Of a DNA stretch of 64,000 nt, positions 11,856 to 22,454 are shown piece by piece. Positions within the stretch are counted from its first letter, which is position 1. Each line of letters opens with the position of its first letter. The stretch is from Homarus americanus. Its lineage: Eukaryota > Arthropoda > Malacostraca > Decapoda > Nephropidae. The stretch covers positions 523,501 to 587,500 of the forward strand of contig NW_024744529.1 of the NCBI RefSeq assembly GCF_018991925.1, read 5' to 3'. The translations under genes were made by a program, and so were the position numbers. Below the pieces are notes generated by a model. The model was given only the letters and a program-made list of their open reading frames with translations, ran no database searches and was not told the origin of the DNA.

Positions 11856-12569
11856 AACAGAACTAAAACATAATCTCCCCAGGTGACTTAAGACGAGGAT
11901 CAAGCCTGGCTCTAAATAAAAGGAAGAAGGAGAGAAACTTTACAGCATAATAAACTATATATAAGAAACATGAAGATAATAATATGATTTTAAGAATAGT
12001 GTAAAGAAAAAGGGTGAAGAAATCAAATTAAATGGGATTGAGAAGAATAAGAATTTAATCTCGAAAACATGTATATAATGTTAAAGGTGAGAAAATGATC
12101 TTAGGAGTGTTATAGGAAGAAAAAATATTAGTGAGAAATTGGAATCAAACCCGATTAAGGGAAAATAAGATATATTTTATCTTAGAAAAAATAGAAATGA
12201 TAGAGTAATCTTCCTCTATTATAAAAAAAGGGTACAAGAATTAAGCCAAAATACCCCCTCAAAAAAAAAAGATTCTCAATTACACTAAAAAAACTAAAAT
12301 ATAATTCTAAGACAAGAATCTTCCTCAATGATAAACAAAAGAAAATATGAAGAAAGACAACGAGAGAAATAAAGATGAATAGAAGAAACAGTGAAGATAA
12401 GATTGGTTCTTGGTCACTTAACGCCTCCTTTTATATTTTTTGTATTCTTTTATTTATTTTCTTTAATGTGTCATAAAAACGTAAAAAACAGTTCCGTCTT
12501 GATGTTTAGGAGGAGGTGACGTGTTTTTAGTGTCCACCTGACGTACACGTGCAAGTCAAGGTCTTGGTG

Positions 12570-13140
12570 TTAGAGTTGAGGTTGGGGGGAAGGTGAGGTG
12601 GGGTGGGGTAGGCGAGAAGGAGAGGTAGATGAGGTGGGGTTGGTGGGGAGGGAGAAGTGCCGTAGGGGCAGAGAGGTGAGAGAGGGGCATGTGAGGGTAG
12701 GGGCAGGTGAGGAGAGGTGAGGGGAGGGAGAAGTGCCGTAGGGACAGATGAGGGATGGGAGAGGTGAGAGAGGGGCATGTGAGGGGAGAAGGGTGATGAC
12801 TAACCGGCTGGATGATGACTGACCAGCTGGGTGATGACTGACCGGCTGGATGATGACTGACCAGCTGGGTGATGACTGACCGGCTGGGTGATGACTGACC
12901 AGCTGGGTGATGACTGACCGGCTGGATGATGACTGACCAGCTGGGTGATGACTGACCGGCTGGGTGATGACTGACCGGCTGGATGATGGATGATGACTGA
13001 CCAGCTGGGTGATGACTGACCGGCTGGGTGATGACTGACCGCTGCGATGACTGACCGGCTGGGTGATGACTGACCATGATGACTGACCAGCTGGGTGATG
13101 ACTGACCAGCTGGGTGATGACTGACCAGCTGAGTGATACT
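12570..13140 (+). repeat. GGTGAGG-rich block and 19-bp TGATGACTGACC minisatellite
   Basis: 12570-12780 is G-rich with two copies of a segment containing GGGAGAAGTGCCGTAGGG. 12790-13140 holds about 18 units of TGATGACTGACCGGCTGG, alternating GGCTGGA and AGCTGGG variants. Confidence 0.9.
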
Positions 13141-13359
13141 TGGTGGGCCGGCCGGGTGTCTCATAGCCGGCAATAGTTCATTTGCATGTGGAATCATGCG
13201 AGGTGAAGACTGTGACCGCTCACACAGCCTTCTTGGCTGGCTGGAGGGCCAGGGGGAGGAGGCCGGCCGGGAGGGGCCTGAGAGAATGGAATGGGAGGGC
13301 AGGGAAGAGCTGGAGGGTGGCAGGGAGGACACAACACCACCCGGTTAATCAGTCACCAA

Positions 13360-13525
13360 CTGTCCATCCCACAGCTACAAACACCCCCACACCCCTGTCA
13401 CCCATCCCACAGCTACAAACACCTCCCCCACACCCTGTCACCCATCCCACAGCTACAAACACCCCCCACACCCTGTCACCCATCCCACAGCTACAAACAC
13501 CTCCCCACACCCTGTCATTCCGCCC
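13360..13525 (+). repeat. 38-40 bp minisatellite (CATCCCACAGCTACAAACAC)
   Basis: ACAGCTACAA recurs at 13371, 13409, 13449 and 13487. Confidence 0.9.
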
Positions 13526-13674
13526 ACGAGTACCGCATCGTTCTCGTCCAGCAGAAAGTCAACCACACCCCTCACAGCCAATATGCTTTCACCACAGCTT
13601 TTGAAAGTCCCGCTACATTCACTCCAAACAACCTTCATTTCTCTCTCTAAAAAATTCTATGCAGTCCCTAAAAA

Positions 13675-13675
<1 letters not shown>

Positions 13676-13725
<50 letters not shown>
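13676..13725 (+). repeat. GT microsatellite
   Basis: About 23 uninterrupted GT units. Confidence 0.95.
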
Positions 13726-13727
<2 letters not shown>

Positions 13728-13826
13728 CCCACCACCAGCTCGCGGCTAATCAGTGAAGATGGATGAGGTGTGAGTGTGGTCGACACCTTCACTGTTCTAC
13801 ACAATCACCAACAAGTTCCTTCCAGC

Positions 13827-13940
13827 GATAACCCAACCTAACCTAACCCAACCCAACCTAACCTAACCTAACCAAACCAAACCAAACCCAACCAAACCTA
13901 ACCTAACCTCACCTAACCAAACGCAACCTAACCAGCCATA
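13827..13940 (+). repeat. CCTAA/CCAAA telomere-like array
   Basis: (AACCT)n with AACCC, AACCA and CTCACCT variants. CCTAA is the C-strand of the arthropod telomere repeat; the degeneracy shows it is internal. Confidence 0.85.
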
Positions 13941-14094
13941 TATCCAGAAAAGTGTTGTTGTTTTTTTAGTTGTCTACCAAACATGGCGGCGAGAGAATTA
14001 ATCACTCATTATCTGTAAACACCATCCAACCAGCAGCCAGTTTCATTAACTTCTTCCACCCGGTAATGAGTGAGGAAGGCGAATAATTGATAAA

Positions 14095-14695
14095 TAAAGG
14101 AGAAGGGGGAGGAGAAGGAGGAGGTAGAGGTGGTGGTGGAGGAGGAGGAAGAGGTGGTGGTGGCGGTGGTGGAGGAGGAGATGAAGGAAATGGAGGTGGT
14201 GGTGGTAGTGGAGGAGGAGGAGGAGGAGGAGAAGAAAAACATGGTGGAGGGGGAGCAGGTGAAGAAGGAGTAGGAGGAAGAAGGAGTAGGAGGAAGAAGA
14301 GGTGGTGGAAGAGGAGAAGAAGGAAGAGGTGGAGGAGGAAGAGGTCAACACCGACATTAATAAAAATAGAAAAAATAGATGTACAGTATAATTAAAAAAA
14401 GGAGGAAGAAATGCATATATGATAAAAACAAAACATAAGGAAGAAGAAGAGAAACAGATGAGACAGGAGGACAGTAGGAAGGAGGACAGGAGGAAGGAGG
14501 ACAGGACAGGACAGGAGGAAGGAGGACAGGAGGAAGGAGGACAGGACAGGAGGACAGGAGGAAGGAGGACAGGACAGGAGGACAGGAGGACAGGAGGGAG
14601 GACAGAAGGACAGGAGAACAGAAGGACAGGAGGAGAGGAGGAAGGAGGACAGGACAGGAGGACAGAAGGACAAGAGGACAGGAGGAGGGTGATCG
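14095..14695 (+). repeat. GGA/GGT purine tract and AGGACAGG minisatellite
   Basis: 14095-14350 is GGAGGA/GGTGGT. 14455-14690 is built from AGGACAGGAGGA and GGAAGGAGGAC units. 14700-15020 is unique with nothing recognised. Confidence 0.85.
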
Positions 14696-15027
14696 CATGT
14701 GTACCGTCTCCTCCCGGGTGTAAAAATGCTAATTAGATTTCACCTCAATTCGGCGGCGGGACGATACTGTGGGGTGTGGAGCAACCAATAATTATGAGCA
14801 ATACAATAAAACGAGAGACACGGTGAGGACAAACTTTCATTAGCATCTCAGAGCAGACATTACCGACGTCTTTACCATGAAGGACACACTTACGTCACTC
14901 ACACCTGATAAGAAATGGTGTTGTGCTTTGAGGAAATATATGAGGGGTAACGGCATCAATGAGGTCGACTCGGGGTGCCTCGGGCCTTATACTGTTGTGC
15001 CCTGAGGACATGGCTGTACCGTGGGAG

Positions 15028-15215
15028 GACCTGCTGTGGTGGTGTTGGTGATGATGGTGGTGGTGATGATGGTGGTGATGATGATGGTGGTGATGGTGGT
15101 GATGATGATGGTGGTGCTGGTGATGATGGTGGTGGTGATGATGATGTTGGTGATGGTGGTGTTGGTGATGGTGGTGTTGGTGATGATGGTGGTGATGGTG
15201 ATGATGTGGCGGTAG
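15028..15215 (+). repeat. GGTGATGAT trinucleotide-type array
   Basis: GGTGGTGATGATGAT and GGTGTTGGTGATG units. No gene in either strand. Confidence 0.9.
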
Positions 15216-15455
15216 TTATATTGATATTGAAACAGTTTATTTAGCCAGAAGAACACACATACAGAGTCGATTAAAAATCATAATATTAACTTGGCTGAGC
15301 CAGTTGAGAGCCTGAGTTCTCCTGTAGGCACCTGATATATACTATACATTTATCTCAAGGAAGTATTATGTAACATTTAGTATCACCTGGAATAGTACAC
15401 ATAGCATGGTGGTAATAAGAACATCTCAGAATGTAACCACGGTTATCACTTCGAT
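15213..15455 (+). repeat. Unidentified dispersed repeat, copy 1
   Basis: This matches 19362-19598 in the same orientation with many substitutions and small indels. Shared blocks include TTGATATTGAAACAGTTTAT, TTATCTCAAGGAAGTATTAT and ATGGTG near the end. It carries no coding potential. It could be part of an unrecognised transposon. Confidence 0.8.
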
Positions 15456-15894
15456 ATTTATTAATTTAATTACATTTTTTACATTTATATTATAAGTATA
15501 TACATAATTTTCAGTGGAGTTGATAAACATAAATATGATAAGGGAGGGAAGCAGTACAACATGGGTTGTATTAAGGTGGAACATGACGACAGAGCTGTCA
15601 GAATTATGTCTAGTTGGCAAATATATTTATTTCTAGCTATCGATATGATAATTTTTGATAAAACGGTTTTGATGGTACAATAAAAGCAGGTATATAAAGA
15701 AGGTATTACAAAAAATATTGATTCTTAGATAATAGATAGTGGTGATGGTGTGGTAGTGGTGGTAGTAGTGGTAGGAGTGGTAGTAGTGGACACTCAGGGA
15801 CGCAATAAGTCATTGAGCCTGAAACTGAACATTAGAAAAAGATTTAAAAGAGCCGCCACTTATTGCCGCGTCTGTATTCATTGGCTGATTGTTC

Positions 15895-17080
15895 CTCTGA
15901 AAGACACACAGGTATACTGAGAGAGACACACAGGTATACTGAGAGAGACACACAGGTATACTGAGAGAGACACACACAGGTATACTGAGAGAGACACACA
16001 GGTATACTGAGAGAGACACACACAGGTATACTGAGAGAGACACACAGGTATACTGAGAGAGACACACAGGTATACTGAGAGAGACACACACAGGGGTATG
16101 CTAGGAGGAGACACACACAGAGGTATACTGGGGGCACACACAGGTGTCCTGCTGGGGAGAGACACACACAGGTACTGGGGAGACACACAGGTATGCTGGG
16201 GAGATGCACAGGGTGTATGCTGAGAGAGAGAGACACACACAGGGTATGCTGAGAGACACACACAGAGGTGTACTGGAGACACACACCTTGGGTACACTGG
16301 GGGACACACAGGGGATGCTGAGAGACACACACAGAGGGTATGCTGGAGACACACACAGGTGCACTGGGGGGATGCACAGGTATGCTGGGGAGGAGACACA
16401 CACAGGTGTATGCTGGGGAGAGGGGACACCTGGGGTATGCCCTGGGGGCCACACAGGTACACTGGGGAGACTGGGGAATGCTGGGGAGACACACAGAACT
16501 ATGCTGAGACACACACACACACACACACACAGGTATACTGAGAGAGAGAGACACACAGGTATACGGAGAGAGAGATACACAGACCTTTAGAGACACACAC
16601 AGGTATACTGAGAGACACACACACACACACAGTATACTAAGAGAGAGACACACACAAGTTACACTGAGAGACACACAGGAATACTAAGAGAGACACACAC
16701 AGGTATACTGAGAGACACACACACCAGGTATACTGAGAGACACACAGAGGTATACTGAGTGACACACACAGTATACTAAGAGGAACACACACAGAGGTAT
16801 GCTGAGATACACACACAGGTATGCTGGGGAGACACAAACACACGCAAGGTATACTGGAACACATACAGGTATGCTAAGGATAGACACTGCTCACAGGTAT
16901 GCTGAGAGACAGACACACACACACACACACACACAGGTATGCTGAGAGAGAGACACACACATGTATACTGAGAGAGACACACACACACATGTATACTGAG
17001 AGAGAGACACACACACACACACAGGTATACTGAGAGAGAGACACACACACAGGTATACTGAGAGAGAAATTGAGAAACGG
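15895..17080 (+). repeat. 22-bp minisatellite (ACACACAGGTATACTGAGAG)
   Basis: Regular 22/24-bp units lie at both ends (15900-16090 and 16900-17070). The centre (16090-16500) is diverged, with GGGGA insertions and GGTATGCTGGGGAG variants. The long minus-strand frames here are repeat translations. Confidence 0.9.
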
Positions 17081-17159
17081 GGACAGAAAAGAGAAAGCGA
17101 GAAATTAATTAATGTTCTCTGCTGGTCCTCTTTTTTCCTGAGAGACATACAGATAGAAC

Positions 17160-17163
17160 TGAT

Positions 17164-17200
<37 letters not shown>

Positions 17201-17215
17201 AAGACAGACAAACCT
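17160..17215 (+). repeat. GACA tetranucleotide array
   Basis: About 10 GACA units. Confidence 0.9.
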
Positions 17216-17394
17216 TGAGGCCGATACTATATAACCACAATGAACAACAACACAGAAACTAAAAAAAAAATTATCAAATATTTTACTTTCATAGTATCTG
17301 ATGTAAAAGGCCTAAGGTAGGGAATGTGTTGAAAATCTTCACTTTATGGGCACTTGACTTGTGTGTGTGTGTAGAGTATTGACAGAAACGAGAA

Positions 17395-17600
17395 GCGATG
17401 GTGAGGGAGATGATGGTGATAGTGATGGAAGGTGTGAGGGAGATGATGGTGAGAGATGGACGGTGTGAGGGAGATGATGGTGATAGTGATGAAAGGTGTG
17501 AGGGAGATGATGGTGAGTGTGATGGAAGGTGTGAGGGAGATGATGGTGAGAGTGATGGAAGGTGTGAGGGAGATGTTGGTGATGGAGTCTGTGAGAGAGA
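17395..17600 (+). repeat. 33-bp-class minisatellite (GGTGTGAGGGAGATGATGGT)
   Basis: Six units with variable GATAGTGATGGAA/GAGAGATGGA linkers. 17601-17880 is unique with nothing recognised apart from one isolated TGACGTCA at 17640. Confidence 0.9.
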
Positions 17601-17881
17601 CATTAGAACATGACTACTACGATGCGGAAGGATTGATCATGACGTCACAGCCAACTCATCCTTCTTGACTAATCACCACCAACCAATCAACTATGGCCAT
17701 TCACCTCATAAAGCCTCGGAGAGTATGAAGACGCCTTGGCCTCGATATCAAGAAGCCCTGAGATGGAACTCCAGCTTGAGTGCAGTGAGGCAGTCGGTCT
17801 TGGCCCACACACGGTCACGTCCATAGTGTGTGGGTCTGTTGCTGCTGAAGTAAGATACCAGGGTCACTCTTATGTACGGCG

Positions 17882-18270
17882 GCCCACACCAGTCATCCTC
17901 CAACACAGCCTACACCAGTCATCCTCCAACACAGCGGGGCACCAGTCATCCTCCAACACAGCCCACACCAGTCATCCTCCAACACAGCCCACACCAGTCA
18001 TCCCCCAACACAGCGGGGCACCAGTCATCCTCCAACACAGCCCACACCAGTCATCCTCCAACACAGCGGGGCACCAGTCATCCTCCAACACAGCCCACAC
18101 CAGTCATCCTCCAACACAGCCCACACCAGTCATCCTCCAATAAAGCCCACACCAGTCATCCTCCAACACAGCGGGGCACCCAGGCCATCCTCCAACACAG
18201 CCCACACCTGGTCATCCTCCCAACACAGCCCACACCAGTCATCCCCAACACAGCGGGGGCACCAGCTGAC
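17882..18270 (+). repeat. 24-bp minisatellite (CACCAGTCATCCTCCAACAC)
   Basis: About 16 units ending AGCC, with a GCGGGG variant inserted at irregular intervals. 18300-18590 is unique; a minus-strand open stretch there is not recognised. Confidence 0.9.
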
Positions 18271-18589
18271 CTCCACAGCCTTACAGCCTGTGAGGTGTAA
18301 ATGGCAGATTTGAACTGTCTCCAGAGGTCGAGGTGATGTTTGTTTCTGGCTGTTGCCGTCTGGAGGCGCCGTGACCCAGCGCCTTCAGATTATTCACTAT
18401 TTGCACGCGTCCTGCTCCTCTGGCAGGGCCCAGGACTATAAGGATTTGTTCCCAGGTTATGCAAGGACCCGAGGACTGGTAGAATGCTGCCATGGGAGTC
18501 CTGAAGGATGAGCAGGGAGGCATAAATACCGGTAGCGAGTAAAAATGGCCGGTAAGGTGGTCGCATTGATAGTCTCATTAAGTGTTTTG

Positions 18590-19310
18590 TGACGCCTTCC
18601 CACCACCCCTAACCTCCTCCCACTGCTCACGTCCTCCCTCCCTCCAATACCCCTGTCACCTGTCTACCACCAATATCTCCCTTTCCTCTCCTTTCCCCAA
18701 CACATCTCCCCACTTACTTCGCTGGTGATATCGTGGGGTGCGCCTTCGTGACACCTCCAGGTCTGGTCAACCCCTCCCCCATCAACACCCCCTCCCTCTC
18801 ACACCTCGACATTCTCTAGTTCCTCCCCTAACCAACTTCAACACTTCCCCCGACTGTCCCCTCCCCTCCCCATCACACCGTCTTCCCTCATTTATTCTCC
18901 TCATTCCATCGTTAAGTTAGCACTTCCTTCCCTTACTCATTTATCTCCTCCCCTCATCCACTCACCTACCTCCCTTCCTATCTCTTTACTTCCCTTTTTC
19001 CCTTCCTCCTTCCCTAATTATCTCCCTCCCTCACTAACTATCTCTCTACTTACTGTATCACTCTACCTCCCTCCCTCCCTCGTCGCCACAGCAGGGACTC
19101 CTCACCAGATGCCATCATCGTGGCGGCCACAGACGACGTGGTGAGACCCATAAATCATTTGGCATTTCCCAGTGTGGCATTTTACTGCTGCTGCCTCTCC
19201 CTCCCTGAAACATGGGGGAGGGAGGGGAGGAGGATAAGAGGTAGGGGAGGAAAGGGTAGGGGAGGAAAGGGTAAGGGAGGAAGAGGAGGGGAAGGGGAGT
19301 TCGATCCCCG
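18590..19310 (+). repeat. CTCCC pyrimidine tract and GGGGAGGAAA purine tract
   Basis: 18595-19085 is rich in CTCCC and TTCCC. 19205-19300 is the opposite strand bias, with GGGGAGGAAAGGGTA repeats. Confidence 0.75.
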
Positions 19311-19361
19311 TACGCAGTAAAGGTGTGGGACCCCTTTTTATACACTACTAACACCCCGCCA

Positions 19362-19598
19362 TATTGTTGATATTGAAACAGTTTATTTAGCCAGAAAAAT
19401 ACAGATACAGAGTCGCTAATAACAACAATATTAACATGGCTGAGCCATTTGAGAGACTGAGCTCTCTTGTAGGCGCATGATGTATACTGTACATTTATCT
19501 CAAGGAAGTATTATGTTACATAGTATCATCTGGAATTGTACACGTAACATGGTGTTAGAACATATCAGATTGTTACCACGAATGTTACCATTTTTTTT
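19362..19598 (+). repeat. Unidentified dispersed repeat, copy 2
   Basis: Same family as the copy at 15.2 kb. It starts at TTGATATTGAAACAGTTTAT and runs through GCTGAGCCATTTGAGAGACT and TACATTTATCTCAAGGAAGT. It lies about 4.1 kb from copy 1 in direct orientation. Confidence 0.8.
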
Positions 19599-20246
19599 TT
19601 ACCTGTGATGAAAGTTAGGGTGGGTGAGAACCACTGAAAATAAGGTAAATGGCGGTAATGACAGTAACACATATTAACAGTGACGTAATATCTAAGAAGC
19701 AGCATCACGGGGCCTGTATTCTGGGGCAACCATATGTTAATTACCGGACCTGCAGACGTAGAAACACAGGTAACTGACTCATTAGATTCTTCAACGTTCG
19801 TACGCTTATATCCTTGTAACTAATATGAGAAATTCTCTAAACGACTTATTTAAGCTACATAATAAACAACGTGAACAAAATGGGTATGAAACTGCAAAGA
19901 CTCGACCACATCTAAGTGTATTCTCTTAGCCCAGATTGGAATAAAAATAATCGTAAGAATATTTTAAAATCAGGAGCCAGTTTTAAGGGTAGTAGGCAGC
20001 TATCAAACAGGGAGGTACTACCGCCTGGGAAGATATTGGAAGCATAATGTGTTGTCTAATGGTAGACCCTGCTGCCATATGGCATCACGAAAATTGTGAC
20101 CAAGTCCCAGGTTGCTGATCTGACTTCCTGCCTCATTTACACACACCTGCAGAGTCTCAATTGTTTCTTTTACTATTGACAACACAACATATATATATTG
20201 TTTCTCGCATGATATTTTTTTTTCATTTTTGCGTTTATTTATGGTT

Positions 20247-20258
20247 ATTTATTATTAC

Positions 20259-20309
<51 letters not shown>

Positions 20310-20433
20310 CATTATTATTACTATTATTACATTTTCGCCCCCCAGGCCCCGATGTGGGTCAGTGACCTGTGCCTGGGTGGGCTAACCTCCGTAAAAAAAA
20401 TGCAGCTTTTTTTAATAGTGTTGATCCAGTTAG

Positions 20434-20480
<47 letters not shown>
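20247..20480 (+). repeat. ATT and GT microsatellites
   Basis: (ATT)n of about 26 units lies at 20247-20330, (GT)n at 20435-20479, with a short unique segment between. 19600-20240 and 20490-21000 hold AT-rich unique sequence, apart from a short (ACAG)n near 20693-20714. Confidence 0.9.
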
Positions 20481-20484
<4 letters not shown>

Positions 20485-21027
20485 AATTCAAATTAAAGAA
20501 AATAAAGATTTATAAACGTAACAAAATTTAAGTAACAATATATAAAAATAGATATACCTAAAAGTAACAAAAAAATACACCATAGACATAATTGATACGT
20601 AAATAACTTCATTATGAACAAAATACCCAATTGTCAAGAAACCCAATAAGTTGTGGTATAATTTTCATAAAGAGATGCTAGACGGCTCAACAACAGACAG
20701 ACAGACAGACAGACGAACAAAGAGACTCATAAAACTTCCCCACCGAAAGACTTGACGAAATTATAGTTTTTGCCAAGTAAAAATAAATAAATAGATACAT
20801 AAATATATAAATACACAAGAGGTAGCAGCTGACGTGTGTGTTGTGGTGGTGGCGGGGGTTAGTCCTCAAAGTTTTATGACGAAGCTTCAAGTCGGGTGAG
20901 TGAGTGACCTTGCACACCCTGACCTTGACCCTCTAACCGTCCTCGACCCACACACCGGGGTAACTATCTATCAACCTAGACTAGTGTAGAAGTGATAGAT
21001 GGTATACGTATAGTTCTCCTCATCCTT

Positions 21028-21252
21028 GACCTAAGGAATTTCCACCCTAGTGTATTTTACCTAAAGATTAATCACCTCAACACTATTTGGGGGATGAAGT
21101 TAGGTTAGGTTAGGTTAGGTTCAGGGTGGTTAGGTTAGGTTCAGGGTGGTTAGGTTAGGTTAGGTTCAGGGTGGTTAGGTTAGGTTAGGTTGGGTTCAGG
21201 GTGGTTAATCATTAGGTGATATAAGCTGGGGTGGACATTCTTCAGGTGACGT
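21028..21252. repeat. Inverted pair of CACCTGAAGA-type elements around a TTAGG array
   Basis: The left copy (21028-21093) reads, in part, TTCCACCCTAGTGTATTTTA, then CCTAAAGATTAATCACC and CACTATTTGG. The right copy (about 21199-21250) is in the opposite orientation and ends CATTCTTCAGGTGAC. Between them lies (TTAGG)n interrupted regularly by TTCAGGGTGG. Other copies are at 27.24, 28.36, 52.42, 55.78, 56.95 and 57.4 kb. Confidence 0.7.
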
Positions 21253-21259
21253 TTGCTAC

Positions 21260-22140
21260 TGACACCAGACCACTCATAAGCAGAAGTTTAGTGAGCCCGT
21301 CTTAGCTGTTGGCCAACCAAGTATAATATTATCATCGTACTGTCTGTTTAGGTATACAAAAATAAACATAAACAGATCCTTGATAACAAAGCAAAACTTA
21401 TTCTCACTTCTTGAGGACAGAAATGTAAATATTAACACACGTTATTTACTACAAACACAATCATAAACAGAAGCCGAATCGATATACGGGAACATTATCA
21501 TATTTTACTTAGGTTTCTCATACATAGTTCACTATAGAATTTGTAACAAAACAGTAAACTAGGCTGAGATATTAACACTAGACGAAAGAGTCAAATTAAG
21601 AACCATGTACTGTACCTGAGACCCTGATGCCTCACCTACAGTATATTCTGTCGTCAACCAAGACCGTCCATGAATCAATGAACAATTAAAACAGAACCTC
21701 ACTGTTAATAGAGCAGGATTACCAAAAACTGGCTGCTGAGAGTTTAGGCATCGTATTTAATATATAATCAACGTGTATCATATATAGTTATTGACAACAG
21801 AAAACTCTAAGTACAGCTCAGCATTAACTAAATTTGGCTCGACTTGATCTATACTAAGTAAATCCACCTAAACTAACATAAAACACAACTAATTATTGTA
21901 AACATTATGACACGACGTCTTATCTCTGTACAGTTGCATACATAGTTTAAGTTGGTCGTCAGATCATTAATTCAATTATCACATTTAGCCCAGTACTGAA
22001 TACATCACCGAGAGGACAGGTTATAGAGGCTGGACTAACCAGTACTGGGAGGCAAGACAAGCTGGCCACCACGATGTAGGAGGAGGGAGCACCAACACCA
22101 ACCATCACCACAACCACCACCAACGATCTCTTACAAGCAG
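21260..22140. other. No gene or repeat recognised
   Basis: AT-rich unique-looking sequence with no splice-framed open region that I recognise. Confidence 0.6.
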
Positions 22141-22215
22141 GGTGGTGGGGGAGCGGCAGACGCACACATATACACGTCGCATGCACCACCAGGCCACTGG
22201 GTTCGAATCCTCACT
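22141..22215 (+). mobile_element. Candidate tRNA-like (Ser/Leu-type) SINE head
   Basis: GTGGGGGAGCGGCAGACGC resembles the box A region of class II tRNAs, and CTGGGTTCGAATCCTCAC at 22197-22214 is a good box B with part of a T-stem. No acceptor stem forms, so a working tRNA gene is unlikely. The element would extend rightward toward the 46-bp satellite. Confidence 0.35.
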
Positions 22216-22454
22216 ACAATACATGAATATTCGATGAGGACGTTGGGATCAATCTCGCCCACACACCTCCGTCCTGTGTGGGTGTCTACCAGGCCCGGGC
22301 TCAGGGTCCTCCAGGTGTCGAGAGTGAAGGATGCGACAGTTGATGGGTCCGTCGTGAAGGATATTTTAGAGGACGTTATGTGAGGACGTACAGGGCGTGG
22401 TTAGCAGCGAGTCGGAGAGTCCTTACTGGGGATGTCCAGCGGAGCTTTAGAAGG

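Noticed and set aside
15844..16674. A 276-codon minus-strand frame rich in CVSLS repeats, looking like a secreted Cys-rich protein.
   Set aside because: It is the translation of the 22-bp ACACACAGGTATACTGAGAG satellite; neighbouring frames are open too and there is no non-repeat domain.
17750..17880. A minus-strand exon-like segment with an AG acceptor and a plausible peptide (VWAKTDCLTALK).
   Set aside because: No donor in phase, no recognised family, and the competing plus-strand frame is equally open.
18281..18523. A minus-strand open stretch of about 80 codons in unique sequence.
   Set aside because: No recognised domain, no clear splice signals and an overlapping alternative frame. It may be chance.
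19285..19325. A tRNA box B-like word AGTTCGATCCCCG as another SINE.
   Set aside because: The upstream sequence is a purine tract with no box A, so the match is probably chance.
21098..21200. A true chromosome end (TTAGG telomere).
   Set aside because: The array is about 100 bp, interrupted by TTCAGGGTGG and flanked on both sides by internal sequence.
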